IMG/VR virus record: IMGVR_UViG_3300044825_002268
Span: 1-55,765 of that record
Strand: one strand, 5' to 3'
Length of the DNA stretch: 55,765 nt
From: a virus
The position numbers and the translations under genes are program-made. The notes under the pieces are model-generated. The model was not told the DNA's origin, ran no database searches, and worked only from the letters and a program-made list of their open reading frames with translations. Positions 33,605-41,817 of the stretch are shown in pieces (position 1 is the first letter of the stretch; each line of letters opens with the position of its first letter).

Positions 33605-34078
33605 TTAAACCCCTTTCAATAACGCAATCTCAGCTTTCCTGCGTTTGATTAGTCCCGGTAGCGGCCTAAAAACCCCCTGAACGGTACCGTTTACCCACCT
33701 TGTTAATTGCTCGGCAGCACCCTCCCAGTCTTGGGTGTTTATTTTACGGCGCAGAGTCGATCCCCGATACCGACCCACCCCTAGGTTGTAGGCAAAGTCA
33801 GTTATCGCCGCTAGCGCCCTAGTATGAGCAACCAAATTAGGAGAAGCGCGGAGGACGCCAACAAGATAATTATTCCGAAGCTCATGAAGTAGCCACTCCT
33901 CTGCGGTTTCTTTAGTAATCGGCGCATCCTGCATGGTGACTTTGGTTCCATCAGGCTTATATACCGTGCCATATCCAATCGTTGGATAGCCCGCCACACA
34001 GATATAGGGTTTAGATGAAAACCCCTCAAATTTTCGGCATAGGTCGGCAGCTATGTTTATCGCGTCGCTCGTTCCCAT
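33605..34078 (-). CDS. Endolysin, GH24 lysozyme (T4-lysozyme-like muramidase)
   Basis: 157 residues from ATG 34078; a 29-residue extension to 34165 is shadow of the holin gene and is rejected. Catalytic E18 (KFEGF), C27 and T33 (GYPTIGYGT) have the exact E-x8-D/C-x5-T spacing of GH24. The remainder (ITDFAYNLGVGRYRGSTLRR, LPGLIKRRKAEIALL) is the standard C-terminal lobe. No signal peptide, so release needs the holin. It overlaps the holin gene by 22 bases. Confidence 0.94.
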   Translation of the reverse strand: MGTSDAINIAADLCRKFEGFSSKPYICVAGYPTIGYGTVYKPDGTKVTMQDAPITKETAEEWLLHELRNNYLVGVLRASPNLVAHTRALAAITDFAYNLGVGRYRGSTLRRKINTQDWEGAAEQLTRWVNGTVQGVFRPLPGLIKRRKAEIALLKGV

Positions 34079-34527
34079 ACCCTGCCCACAAACCAAAAAC
34101 TTATGATCATGAACATGATCGTGACATCGTCTTGCGTCCAAATCTTGACGATGACCTCTTTCCAATCCCCGTCCTGCTCAAGGGCTAAAAGATATGCGGC
34201 TAACTTAACTAAGAAATAGGTTCCAACAAATGCGTAGGTAATGATTGGTCGAACTAAGGCAGAAACTGCGGCAACTAATTTTCCTGCCGCAGTGGCTGTT
34301 CGGCCCTGCTCTTTAAAGGCTTCAGCCATCGTGTCCATCTCAGCCATTGTCATCATGGCCTCGGTCTGACGCATAGCAATCTCACCACGAATCTTGGCAA
34401 ATTCCATCTCAGCCTGAACCATAGCCAGCTCATGCTTACGCTCGTTTGCTCGGTCAAATAACTTAAAGGCTTCCGGGGCTAGCCTCAGAAGACCTCCAAA
34501 TACACCGCCTAGCAAAGTCTCAACCAT
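34057..34527 (-). CDS. Holin-like membrane protein (GTA-holin 3-TM type)
   Basis: 156 residues. A charged helical N-terminal half (RANERKHELAMVQAEMEFAK) is followed by hydrophobic segments at ~80-115 (AVSALVRPIITYAFVGTYFL, VKLAAYLLAL) and ~135-150 (TIMFMIISFWFVGRVW). This order resembles the 3-TM holins of gene transfer agents. It immediately precedes the endolysin, which fits a holin that times lysis. Confidence 0.75.
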   Translation of the reverse strand: MVETLLGGVFGGLLRLAPEAFKLFDRANERKHELAMVQAEMEFAKIRGEIAMRQTEAMMTMAEMDTMAEAFKEQGRTATAAGKLVAAVSALVRPIITYAFVGTYFLVKLAAYLLALEQDGDWKEVIVKIWTQDDVTIMFMIISFWFVGRVWERATR

Positions 34528-34793
34528 TATCTGTCTGCCTTATTATTTAGACGATCAAATAACTGCCCAATCATGGACTCAATTTTGTTGAATCCCTGAT
34601 TCATGTCCTGACGCACCTCTTTAAAGGTCTCCCTCATCTCATCCTTTTTGGCGTAGATGTCGGGAAGATCTCGTTCAATACGGTGCATATCTCTGCGGAG
34701 CTCTTTCACGGCGTCCCAAATTTCTCTAGCAAACCATCCTAGAGCGGCTAAGAGGGAACCCCCGCCGATGTTTATGACGGTTTGCCATTCCAT
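34527..34793 (-). CDS. Membrane-anchored coiled-coil protein of the lysis cassette
   Basis: 88 residues: a weak N-terminal membrane segment (VINIGGGSLLAALGWFA), then a long charged coiled coil (VKELRRDMHRIERDLPDIYA, ETFKEVRQDMNQGFNKIES). The topology resembles a small accessory holin or an inner-membrane spanin, but there is no partner lipoprotein. It overlaps the holin gene by one base and directly abuts the 57-residue gene. Confidence 0.65.
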   Translation of the reverse strand: MEWQTVINIGGGSLLAALGWFAREIWDAVKELRRDMHRIERDLPDIYAKKDEMRETFKEVRQDMNQGFNKIESMIGQLFDRLNNKADR

Positions 34794-34967
34794 TCAATCA
34801 AAACCTCGCAAAGTTTTGGCTAATCGAGCCCGCTGGCCTAACTTTCCCGGGGCCTTGGTAGCCTTATTCAAGGTCTTGGCAGGAATCTTTTTGTCGGCAG
34901 GAACGCCCAGTTGTTTCTTTAAAGCGCCCGGTTTAGAAATTGCTTTTTGAATCCATTTTTCAGCCAT
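34794..34967 (-). CDS. 57-residue basic phage protein
   Basis: ATG at 34967, reading MAEKWIQKAISKPGALKKQL then GVPADKKIPAKTLNKATKAP and GKLGQRARLAKTLRGFD, with TGA immediately before the next ATG. The KPGALKKxLG...IPAKxL...GKLGQRARLAxTL pattern recurs in many phages as a small protein of unknown function. Highly basic, so nucleic-acid binding or capsid association is possible. Confidence 0.7.
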   Translation of the reverse strand: MAEKWIQKAISKPGALKKQLGVPADKKIPAKTLNKATKAPGKLGQRARLAKTLRGFD

Positions 34968-34970
34968 GCT

Positions 34971-35249
34971 TTACTCCACAAGTTCAGCTTCTTTTGGTTG
35001 ATTCACTACTTTGACAACTTCAGCGCCAATGATTGCTGTTGAAGTTTTTCTGTCAATCGTCATATAACCTTTACAGCAAATGTTGTAATCAACGCCGTTT
35101 TCATCTTTTTCACTTTTAATGGAAACGCTGATGTCTAAGTTTTTAAACAAATATTCTTTACCGTTCTCAAAAACACGCCATACATGATCCATCGTGCCTC
35201 GACCGGGCTGGCCTCGTTGTTTATTAAAACGAATTGAGTATTTGTTCAT
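34971..35249 (-). CDS. Conserved small phage protein next to a 2OG oxygenase
   Basis: 92 residues. MNKYSIRFNKQRGQPGRGTM followed by DHVWRVFENGKEYLFKNLDI is a recognisable conserved start in aquatic phages, and it often lies near a 2OG-Fe(II) oxygenase. Beta-rich, no membrane segment, function unknown. Coupled to the oxygenase by ATGA, suggesting a joint role. Confidence 0.7.
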   Translation of the reverse strand: MNKYSIRFNKQRGQPGRGTMDHVWRVFENGKEYLFKNLDISVSIKSEKDENGVDYNICCKGYMTIDRKTSTAIIGAEVVKVVNQPKEAELVE

Positions 35250-35923
35250 ACAACCTCCGCAGGCTGTGCGGTGTTGATTATTGCCGGCATATAAGGACGC
35301 AAACCAAGATTAAAATGGATGAATTTCATTGGTTTGTCTGATTCATTTCGGCTAAAACTATGAGGAAGCCACGCGCTAGTAAACATTAGCATTCCCGGTT
35401 TAGCTTCAAAATTGATCATATTGCTAGCATAAGTTGCCTGCGAAACATCTTTTTCGGTCCAAGAGATCAAAGGCTTGCCAGCTCTAGGATCATGGAATAT
35501 CACACGGGAAGCGTTCTCAGGCACCTCAAGAAAATAAAATCCAACTATTTGAGACCCGGCCCCATGAACGTGTTGATCCATTCCAGAGTATTTGTAATGT
35601 TCTTGACACCACATTTCTGAAAAGTAAGTCTCAAAACCGTCGAGGTTATATCCTTGCTCAACCAAAATGTTGTAAGCCGTCTGACCGATGTAATACTGAA
35701 GCGGAATAATTTCTGGCTTATCAAACAAATTTCCAGTCATATTGACCGGATAAATATCGTTTGTTTGCCGTTCTTTACGCGCCTCTACAAGCGCCTCTTC
35801 CGATATCTTGTTTGCCGCTTCTAAAAACTCAGGTTTTTCAATGGTATAAATAATTGTCGGAAAATACATATTTGCGTTAAGCACATCTTGTTTTTGTTCT
35901 TCTTCTTTATTTGCGGCGCACAT
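35246..35923 (-). CDS. 2OG-Fe(II) oxygenase
   Basis: 225 residues of the double-stranded beta-helix type. H118/H120 (DQHVHGAGSQIVGFYFLEVP), a FHDPR motif at ~143-147, then GMLMFTSAWLPHSFSRNE with H188 and KFIHFNL match the putative 2OG-Fe(II) oxygenase family (PF13759-like). Such enzymes hydroxylate proteins or small molecules using 2-oxoglutarate and iron. The target is unknown. It lies between adhesin-like and lysis genes, so a virion protein or host surface component could be the substrate. Confidence 0.82.
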   Translation of the reverse strand: MCAANKEEEQKQDVLNANMYFPTIIYTIEKPEFLEAANKISEEALVEARKERQTNDIYPVNMTGNLFDKPEIIPLQYYIGQTAYNILVEQGYNLDGFETYFSEMWCQEHYKYSGMDQHVHGAGSQIVGFYFLEVPENASRVIFHDPRAGKPLISWTEKDVSQATYASNMINFEAKPGMLMFTSAWLPHSFSRNESDKPMKFIHFNLGLRPYMPAIINTAQPAEVV

Positions 35924-35933
35924 TTTTATCTCC

Positions 35934-36926
35934 CTACCACGAATAAACTATTACACGGCCACTTCCACCATTTCCACCAGCACCAGAATTTCCTGCTCCT
36001 CCACAAGGCTTCCTTCCTCCACCGCCTCCTCCTCCGGCTGGAGTTCCACCATTTCCACCTCTTCCCGGCGTTGGCCCTCCGCCGCCTCCTCCGCCGCCAG
36101 TACCGCTTCCATTAAAATTTGTAATTCCCGGCGTTCCGTTTGTACAAGCAGCGCCACCCGCTCCGCCGCCCCCGCTTGTATATCTATTTGATCCACCTGT
36201 ACCGCCCGAAGAACCAGTAGTAACACAAAAAGCGCTTCCACCACTCCCGCCTCCTGCGCCGCCATACATTGAACTACCGCCGTTTTGTCCTGCATATCCT
36301 GCCGAAGAAGAAGTAGACCCTCCACTGCCACCTCCCCATTCAGCGTTATTTCCTACTCCGGTGGTAAGTTTTCCTGCACCACCTAAACCTATATTGCAAA
36401 GCGGGGCTGAACTATTTCCAAAAAAAGTTCCTTGCGGAGATCCGCCAACTCTTGCCGATGTTGTGCCAGTAGTTCCCGCTCCCGCGGCGCCGCCACCAGA
36501 TCCACCAGAGGCGTTAGTAGATGTACTTGTTCCCCTGTATCCACCGCCGCCACCGAAAGCCTTTACATAACAACCAAATTGAGAAGTTCCACCAACTGAT
36601 CCATCGTTTCCCACACCGCTACAAGTTGATGCTCCTCCTGTACCTCCTGCCCCTACTGTTACAGTAACGCTTTGCGGAAGTTGGGTTGCAATAAATTGAT
36701 TGTAATTTCTAGCGCCACCACCACCGCCAGTTCCGCCTCGCTGTCCACAAGTACAACCTTTTGATCCAGAGCCACCACCACCGCCGCCACCCCAAACACA
36801 AACGCGGACAAAAGAAATGCAATTGGGTTTTAGCCAGACACCTGAACTGTTAAATATCTGAATATTTCCGCCACGATTATTGACTTGATAATTAAAAGCG
36901 GAAATGTTTTGGTTAGAACGCGGCAT
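35934..36926 (-). CDS. Glycine-rich adhesin-like tail protein, paralog 1
   Basis: 330 residues. The N-terminal ~40 (NISAFNYQVNNRGGNIQIFN, then SGVWLKPNCISFVRVCVW) form a shared attachment domain, followed by long Gly runs broken by short Ser/Thr/Asn segments and ending GSGRVIVYSW. It is paralogous to 37178-38185 and 38192-39202. Polyglycine-rich domains of this kind form receptor-binding tips in phages (compare T-even gp38-type adhesins). GAGG precedes the ATG. Confidence 0.7.
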   Translation of the reverse strand: MPRSNQNISAFNYQVNNRGGNIQIFNSSGVWLKPNCISFVRVCVWGGGGGGGSGSKGCTCGQRGGTGGGGGARNYNQFIATQLPQSVTVTVGAGGTGGASTCSGVGNDGSVGGTSQFGCYVKAFGGGGGYRGTSTSTNASGGSGGGAAGAGTTGTTSARVGGSPQGTFFGNSSAPLCNIGLGGAGKLTTGVGNNAEWGGGSGGSTSSSAGYAGQNGGSSMYGGAGGGSGGSAFCVTTGSSGGTGGSNRYTSGGGGAGGAACTNGTPGITNFNGSGTGGGGGGGGPTPGRGGNGGTPAGGGGGGGRKPCGGAGNSGAGGNGGSGRVIVYSW

Positions 36927-36937
36927 AGTTACCTCGA

Positions 36938-37168
36938 TTACTGCTGAGTTGGCTCTTCAGGTGTTGGTTCTGGAGTTGGTTCTGGGATTGGCTCAGGTTC
37001 CGGGGGCGCAATAAAGTTTCCATTGTCATGTGTCCAACCGATGTCACACAAAATTTCTTCTGCTTTGACGGCAATATGACCCTCAGGAGGTCTCCATTGA
37101 GATGCCTCATCCCAAAGAACCACATTGACTACAATATTTTCAGAATTAACTACTGCGTAGCGTTTCAT
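36938..37168 (-). CDS. Small protein with Pro-Glu repeat tail, possible fibre assembly factor
   Basis: 76 residues. The globular part (MKRYAVVNSENIVVNVVLWD) resembles small tail-fibre assembly-type proteins. The last ~20 residues are a PEPxPEPTPE repeat. It lies between two adhesin paralogs with AAGGAG before the ATG, so a chaperone role for the adhesins is plausible. Confidence 0.6.
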   Translation of the reverse strand: MKRYAVVNSENIVVNVVLWDEASQWRPPEGHIAVKAEEILCDIGWTHDNGNFIAPPEPEPIPEPTPEPTPEEPTQQ

Positions 37169-37177
37169 TTTTTCTCC

Positions 37178-38185
37178 TTACCATGAATACACACGGACTA
37201 AGCCGCTGCCACCATCACCACCACTACCGCCAACTTGACACGCTCCGGTTGCTCTTCCACCGCCACCCCCACCACCTCCGTATCTACCCCCGTTTCCGCC
37301 TCTTTTTCCGGTTGTTAGACAGCCGGTTGCTCCGCCTCCACCACCTGTTCCACTGCAACAAGCAGCTGTTGTTCCTGCCGTTCCTGCTGCGCCGCAAACT
37401 CCAGCTGCGCCACCTCCTCCTGCGGAAAAACTACCTACACTTCCTCCGGCACTTGCTGCTCCCGATGTGCCACCACCACCACCGCCGCCACCAGCGCCAT
37501 GTATCGAACTACCACCAGCACCAGACTTAAACTGACATCCAGATAGCCTAAAAACGCCACCCCCGGCGCCGCCACCAAAAATAGAATTTCCACCATCTGC
37601 TGAAACAGAAGTTGAAAGAACCCCTCCACCACCGCCATAAAAATTATCTAATGTCGTGCGAGTATTACCGCCCCCCCAATAAGTGGTAACAGTTGGCAAT
37701 CCGCCTAAAGCACCTAATGTTCCGGCGGTTGCATTTGCGCCTAAACCACCGCTTCCTCCACCTCCACCACCAGCCGTTCCACTATTAGAACTTAATGACG
37801 ATCCGGCGGCTCCCCGTCCACCTCCATATGCTGTTACATAACAACCAAAAGATGAATTTCCACCAGCAGTTCCATTATTTCCGGTTGTAGCGCAAGACCC
37901 AGATCCTCCAGTTCCCCCGCTACCAGTTGTTACTGTTACTGTATTTGTTACACAATTTGCATTGAACAATGACCTAACTTTTGCACCGCCTCCACCACCG
38001 GTTGCGCCAGCCCAACACCCTCTTCCTGCTCCTCCACCACCGCCTCCTCCGCCCCAAAGGCAAACTTGGATCATGGTGACATTAGGAGGTTTTATCCAAA
38101 CACCGGATGAAGTAAATGTCTGAACATTGACATTTGGGGAGTCAACCGTGTAATTAAATGCAGATAATTGATTAGATGTCGGCAT
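37178..38185 (-). CDS. Glycine-rich adhesin-like tail protein, paralog 2
   Basis: 335 residues with the same plan as its paralogs: QLSAFNYTVDSPNVNVQTFT, SGVWIKPPNVTMIQVCLW, then polyglycine-rich repeats (CLWGGGGGGGGAGRGCWAGA) and GSGLVRVYSW at the end. It differs mainly in the segments between Gly runs, as expected for receptor-specific loops. Confidence 0.7.
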   Translation of the reverse strand: MPTSNQLSAFNYTVDSPNVNVQTFTSSGVWIKPPNVTMIQVCLWGGGGGGGGAGRGCWAGATGGGGGAKVRSLFNANCVTNTVTVTTGSGGTGGSGSCATTGNNGTAGGNSSFGCYVTAYGGGRGAAGSSLSSNSGTAGGGGGGSGGLGANATAGTLGALGGLPTVTTYWGGGNTRTTLDNFYGGGGGVLSTSVSADGGNSIFGGGAGGGVFRLSGCQFKSGAGGSSIHGAGGGGGGGGTSGAASAGGSVGSFSAGGGGAAGVCGAAGTAGTTAACCSGTGGGGGATGCLTTGKRGGNGGRYGGGGGGGGRATGACQVGGSGGDGGSGLVRVYSW

Positions 38186-38191
38186 AACTTT

Positions 38192-39202
38192 TTACCAAGT
38201 GTAAACAACTACAAGGCCATTGCCACCTCTGCCACCAGCGCCGCTCGTTCCACATCTTCCTTGTCCACCACCACCTCCTCCACCAGCAGGAAACCCGCCA
38301 TTTCCACCTCTACCAGCATTACTAAAAGCATTAGATCCAGCACCTCCACCGCCTCCTCCAGATCCACTGCCATTTGACTGCGTCACTCCATTAGCACCAG
38401 ACGCACCAGTAGAGCCGCCTGTTCCGCCGCAAGTTCCAACAGCATATCCTTGTGATCCACCAGCCCCACCAAATCTGTAAGCAGTAAAGCCACAAGTTCT
38501 TATTCCGCCACCCGCTCCGCCGCCTGAACCTCCGTAAATTGAGCCAGCACCGCCACCAGAAATTATGCAATTACTTATCATTACTCCGCCAGCGCCACCG
38601 CCCCATTCAGCTCTTCCAAATCCTTGACTAGAACAAATTGGCGATGCTCCACCGACAACTCCTAGCGCACACGCTACAACGCAACCTCCCCAAAATGTGT
38701 TTTGAGGACGACCACCTTTTGCAAGACTTCCGCTACTGGTATCACCATTTCCATCTCCACCTCCTCCGCCACCACCTGTTGAAAATGAATTGGTTAATAA
38801 CCCACCGCGACCACCTCCGCCGCCACCTGCATATAATGCAGATCCAAATTGTGTTAAACCGCCACCAGTTCCGCCACATCCAACGGTTCCAGCGATTGAA
38901 ACTTCTCCACCACCAGCACCACCGGCACCAATAGTTACATAGACTTGAGATGGCAAAATACATGAAGCAAAAAATAAACTTGTTCTTGCTCCACCACCAG
39001 CTCCAGTTGCTGCGGTTGATGAACACGATGACCCAGTTTTAGCGCCACTACCACCACCACCGCCACCACCCCAAGCGCAAACACGCACAAACTTGGCATT
39101 AGCAGGCTTACTCCATACTCCAGACGAAGTAAAAATCTGCACATCAACTGCCCGTGTGTTAACTATGTAGTTAAAAGATGACGGCTGGTAGGACTGAGAC
39201 AT
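38192..39202 (-). CDS. Glycine-rich adhesin-like tail protein, paralog 3
   Basis: 336 residues from ATG 39202 (MSQSYQPSSFNYIVNTRAVD), with GGAGG upstream; a 13-residue extension to 39241 overlaps the neighbour. It shares QIFTSSGVWSKPANAKFVRV and the Gly-rich body, ending NGLVVVYTW. Closest partner of the other two in layout; loops differ. Several Cys are scattered through the Gly-rich part in all three paralogs. Confidence 0.7.
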   Translation of the reverse strand: MSQSYQPSSFNYIVNTRAVDVQIFTSSGVWSKPANAKFVRVCAWGGGGGGGSGAKTGSSCSSTAATGAGGGARTSLFFASCILPSQVYVTIGAGGAGGGEVSIAGTVGCGGTGGGLTQFGSALYAGGGGGGRGGLLTNSFSTGGGGGGGDGNGDTSSGSLAKGGRPQNTFWGGCVVACALGVVGGASPICSSQGFGRAEWGGGAGGVMISNCIISGGGAGSIYGGSGGGAGGGIRTCGFTAYRFGGAGGSQGYAVGTCGGTGGSTGASGANGVTQSNGSGSGGGGGGAGSNAFSNAGRGGNGGFPAGGGGGGGQGRCGTSGAGGRGGNGLVVVYTW

Positions 39203-39203
39203 C

Positions 39204-39686
39204 TTAGTAGTTTCCTCCGAAAGCCGACATAGCAATTGCAATGTTAGTGCCGCCGGCAGCTACAGTTAGTCCACCATAAATACGATAACTAGCCGGAATA
39301 TTCAGACCACCTGTTGGAAGTATTAGGGGATATGTTGTCAGGGCTGAAGTTGCTAACGCCGTGACCGCTGTTGCAGGAATTGCTACTTCGCCTAAGAAAA
39401 TGTTATTTCCTGCGGTTGTGTTTGCCGATCCATTGTTAATCCAAAAACGAACCACAGTTGCCGATGATGTTCCTGATGCAGTTGCGCCATTAGTTGACGA
39501 TAAACGACAAATAACTTGATCAATACGAGCGCCATCAGCACCAGCTGTAAAAACTAAAGCTAACGCTGTACCGGCGGTTTCTGTACCATCAAACGCTTTA
39601 GTATTAGTCATTGCTGTACTAACAATTGCGTTTAACGCACCGACATTAGGCGTTTGGGTAAAAATTGGGGTTGCTGTTACTGCCAT
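39204..39686 (-). CDS. Tail structural protein, unknown
   Basis: 160 residues, Ala/Thr-rich and beta-like (IVSTAMTNTKAFDGTETAGT, TTYPLILPTGGLNIPASYRI). This composition is typical of small fibre or decoration proteins. It precedes the adhesin paralogs and is separated by two bases from the fibre gene upstream. Confidence 0.65.
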   Translation of the reverse strand: MAVTATPIFTQTPNVGALNAIVSTAMTNTKAFDGTETAGTALALVFTAGADGARIDQVICRLSSTNGATASGTSSATVVRFWINNGSANTTAGNNIFLGEVAIPATAVTALATSALTTYPLILPTGGLNIPASYRIYGGLTVAAGGTNIAIAMSAFGGNY

Positions 39687-39688
39687 GA

Positions 39689-40396
39689 TTAAAATCCTCC
39701 AAAGTTAGCTGCAAGATAAAGATTTCCTGCTGTTCCGCCACTACCTCCACCAGCAGTTGAAATTGTGATTGAACCGGTTCCGTTGGTTATTGAAATTCCA
39801 GTGCCAGCAGTCAAAGTTGCTTTTGTAAGAGTGTTACCAGTGGTATTTCCAATTAACAATTGACCATTGGTGTAGGAGGTTTGGCCAGTCCCACCCTGAG
39901 CAACGCCTAAACCTGTCGTAAAGTTAATATCGGCATTTGGTAAAGTTACTGTTCTGCTTGCAGTTAATGTGGTTGGGGTAAAAGTAACCTTATATGAGCT
40001 TGTTCCGCCTGCCCGACCAACCAGCTCAACACCGTCTTGAGTTGCGGCCGCCCTCGTTAAAATTCCCGAGGCACTTGTTGAAGTAATTGACCCAGCACCT
40101 GCAATATCACCAGTTGTATCAGCAATCGTAACTACTGAGTTTTGAATTAACTTTCCAGTGGTTAGATCAAATCGAGCGATTGCGTTATCGGTTGCACTAG
40201 CCGGTCCTACGACATCTCCTGAAGCCCCTGCGGAAGAGGCTAATAGGGTGACAGTTCCAGCGGAGTTCTCACAGTACAACTTCATATCAGCGATGTTCAG
40301 ACCCAGCTCTCCCGGTAATAGGTTAGCCGCGGTCGGAACTGCCGCACCCGTTGTGCTGTAATAAAGCCTAATCGGTGTATATCCTGCTTGTGCCAT
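39689..40396 (-). CDS. Tail fibre-type protein
   Basis: 235 residues. An N-terminal IRLYYSTTGAAVPTAANLLP-GELGLN segment, AGTVTLLASS and the VAQGGTGQTSYTNGQLLIGN motif (GGTGxTSYxxGxLLxG) are widespread in phage fibre proteins. The C terminus is Gly-rich. Probably part of a trimeric fibre. Confidence 0.75.
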   Translation of the reverse strand: MAQAGYTPIRLYYSTTGAAVPTAANLLPGELGLNIADMKLYCENSAGTVTLLASSAGASGDVVGPASATDNAIARFDLTTGKLIQNSVVTIADTTGDIAGAGSITSTSASGILTRAAATQDGVELVGRAGGTSSYKVTFTPTTLTASRTVTLPNADINFTTGLGVAQGGTGQTSYTNGQLLIGNTTGNTLTKATLTAGTGISITNGTGSITISTAGGGSGGTAGNLYLAANFGGF

Positions 40397-40408
40397 AGCT
40401 TTACCTCG

Positions 40409-40852
40409 TTAAGTAACAACCTCTAATAAATGTTCCAAAACCACTTCCGGTTCAACGAACCGGTCTGCCTTGTACTCCACCATCTCCCACCACAGAAACT
40501 GGTTTTCCGCCAAGCAAGACCGATCTTTGAGAAGATTTATATTCTCCGGGTGACCGAAGATCAGCGGATCGGACACCGACCAAAGCACTATTCCGGGTTT
40601 CTTTTCGTCCCAAGCCAGATGTTGAAAAAAGCTGTCGCATCCGATCCATGTCCTGCACTCTTTAATCAATCCTCTTAATTCAGTAATCTTTAAATTCTTC
40701 CTAAAATCCTCAACTAACTGCTCTTCACCTTCCACACCTACTTGGATAATCGGTTCATCGATCATCTCAACTAAGGTTTTCCAATACGGATAGTCCTTTG
40801 GGTTTCGCTTTCCGTTTCTTAGCTTTTTTGCATATGGTGCTATCAAAATCAT
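40409..40852 (-). CDS. C-terminal half of a GT9-like (heptosyltransferase-type) glycosyltransferase
   Basis: 147 residues. ECRTWIGCDSFFQHLAWDEK with VLWSVSDPLIFGH resembles the nucleotide-sugar half of GT-B family 9 enzymes (D-S-xx-xHLA). The N-terminal half of such a fold (VVLNGGMGDHIVF) ends the preceding protein, and the two genes overlap by four bases. It may form one enzyme with that domain. Confidence 0.6.
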   Translation of the reverse strand: MILIAPYAKKLRNGKRNPKDYPYWKTLVEMIDEPIIQVGVEGEEQLVEDFRKNLKITELRGLIKECRTWIGCDSFFQHLAWDEKKPGIVLWSVSDPLIFGHPENINLLKDRSCLAENQFLWWEMVEYKADRFVEPEVVLEHLLEVVT

Positions 40853-41817
40853 AGGTACATCTTGCGGTAAGCGTTCTCCAAACTATCCTTCCAACCCCAC
40901 TGGTGCATCTTTTTATAAATACTGTACGGCTCAATATCTCCCAATAACTGCTGGGCCTCGGCGATTGACCTGCCCGGAATAATCTCGGGATAGCACCCAA
41001 AAATCACCGGATTTTTAACATCAGGTAATACATGAGTAAAGACAATATGATCGCCCATACCCCCGTTTAGCACCACTATGGTGTCGTCTTTGTGCTTTAG
41101 GAAGTTTCTAAAAATCTGCTCGTCGTGGGCATAAAGTTCGGGGTTTGTTTCCATCCGGATTCCCCCTTCAGACTTTAGGTGCCAAGTCACCGCATTTGGA
41201 ACTGCGAGGATCTTGTAGCCCTTCTTTTTTAGGCCGTAAGTAAATAAAGTCTCCTCCCGGTGGGCTACCCTCGAAAGTCCAAGGTTGTAGTCCACCACCC
41301 CAGCTCGGTATAAAAATGAGCAGTGCAGGTGATCGATTTCTCTTGCCTTTTTAAGCTCGTCCCACTGAAGATTTGTCTCATGGTCAATATTCTCAATCTT
41401 CCCGGTGGACTTTGAGGTATCGAACTGCTTTCCGGGAATCAGGATTGCCCCGCCCACGGCTCCGACATCACCATCGGTGTAAGACAAAAGGATCTCTAGG
41501 GTATGAGGTTCAGGGATGGCATCGTCATCCACCCGCCAGACCCACTGGTAGCCCATTAGATTGGCCATCTGATGGTTGTGGTGCTGCCCCTTCTTTGCTG
41601 CGAAGACCCACTCCCAAGCGATACCCTTGCGGTCCAACATGGTCAAAAGACCCAAATAGGTGGGATCTTTCCGGACATCCTGAGGCTCGTCGTTGTCATC
41701 AAATATGACCAACTTATCCACAGGACGGGTTTGGCTTAGAACCCCTTGGATAGCCAACGGCAGGGTCGTGTGATACCGCCCCCGGGTGGAGATAGAGCAG
41801 AGAACTACCTTGTCCAT
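40849..41817 (-). CDS. Glycosyltransferase: GT2-type domain plus GT9-like N-terminal half
   Basis: 322 residues. Residues 1-~235 are a GT-A/GT2-like fold with FDDNDE and the metal-binding VDDDA at 97-100. Residues ~245-322 (DDTIVVLNGGMGDHIVFTHV) look like the start of a GT-B family 9 domain and continue in the next gene. It overlaps the GT-methyltransferase gene by 13 bases. Probable role: modification of a fibre or host glycan. Confidence 0.7.
   Translation of the reverse strand: MDKVVLCSISTRGRYHTTLPLAIQGVLSQTRPVDKLVIFDDNDEPQDVRKDPTYLGLLTMLDRKGIAWEWVFAAKKGQHHNHQMANLMGYQWVWRVDDDAIPEPHTLEILLSYTDGDVGAVGGAILIPGKQFDTSKSTGKIENIDHETNLQWDELKKAREIDHLHCSFLYRAGVVDYNLGLSRVAHREETLFTYGLKKKGYKILAVPNAVTWHLKSEGGIRMETNPELYAHDEQIFRNFLKHKDDTIVVLNGGMGDHIVFTHVLPDVKNPVIFGCYPEIIPGRSIAEAQQLLGDIEPYSIYKKMHQWGWKDSLENAYRKMYL

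Noticed and set aside
34079-34165. Longer endolysin start adding 29 His/Arg-rich residues
   Set aside because: The extension lies wholly within the holin gene and reads as shadow sequence; the ATG at 34078 gives a standard GH24 length.
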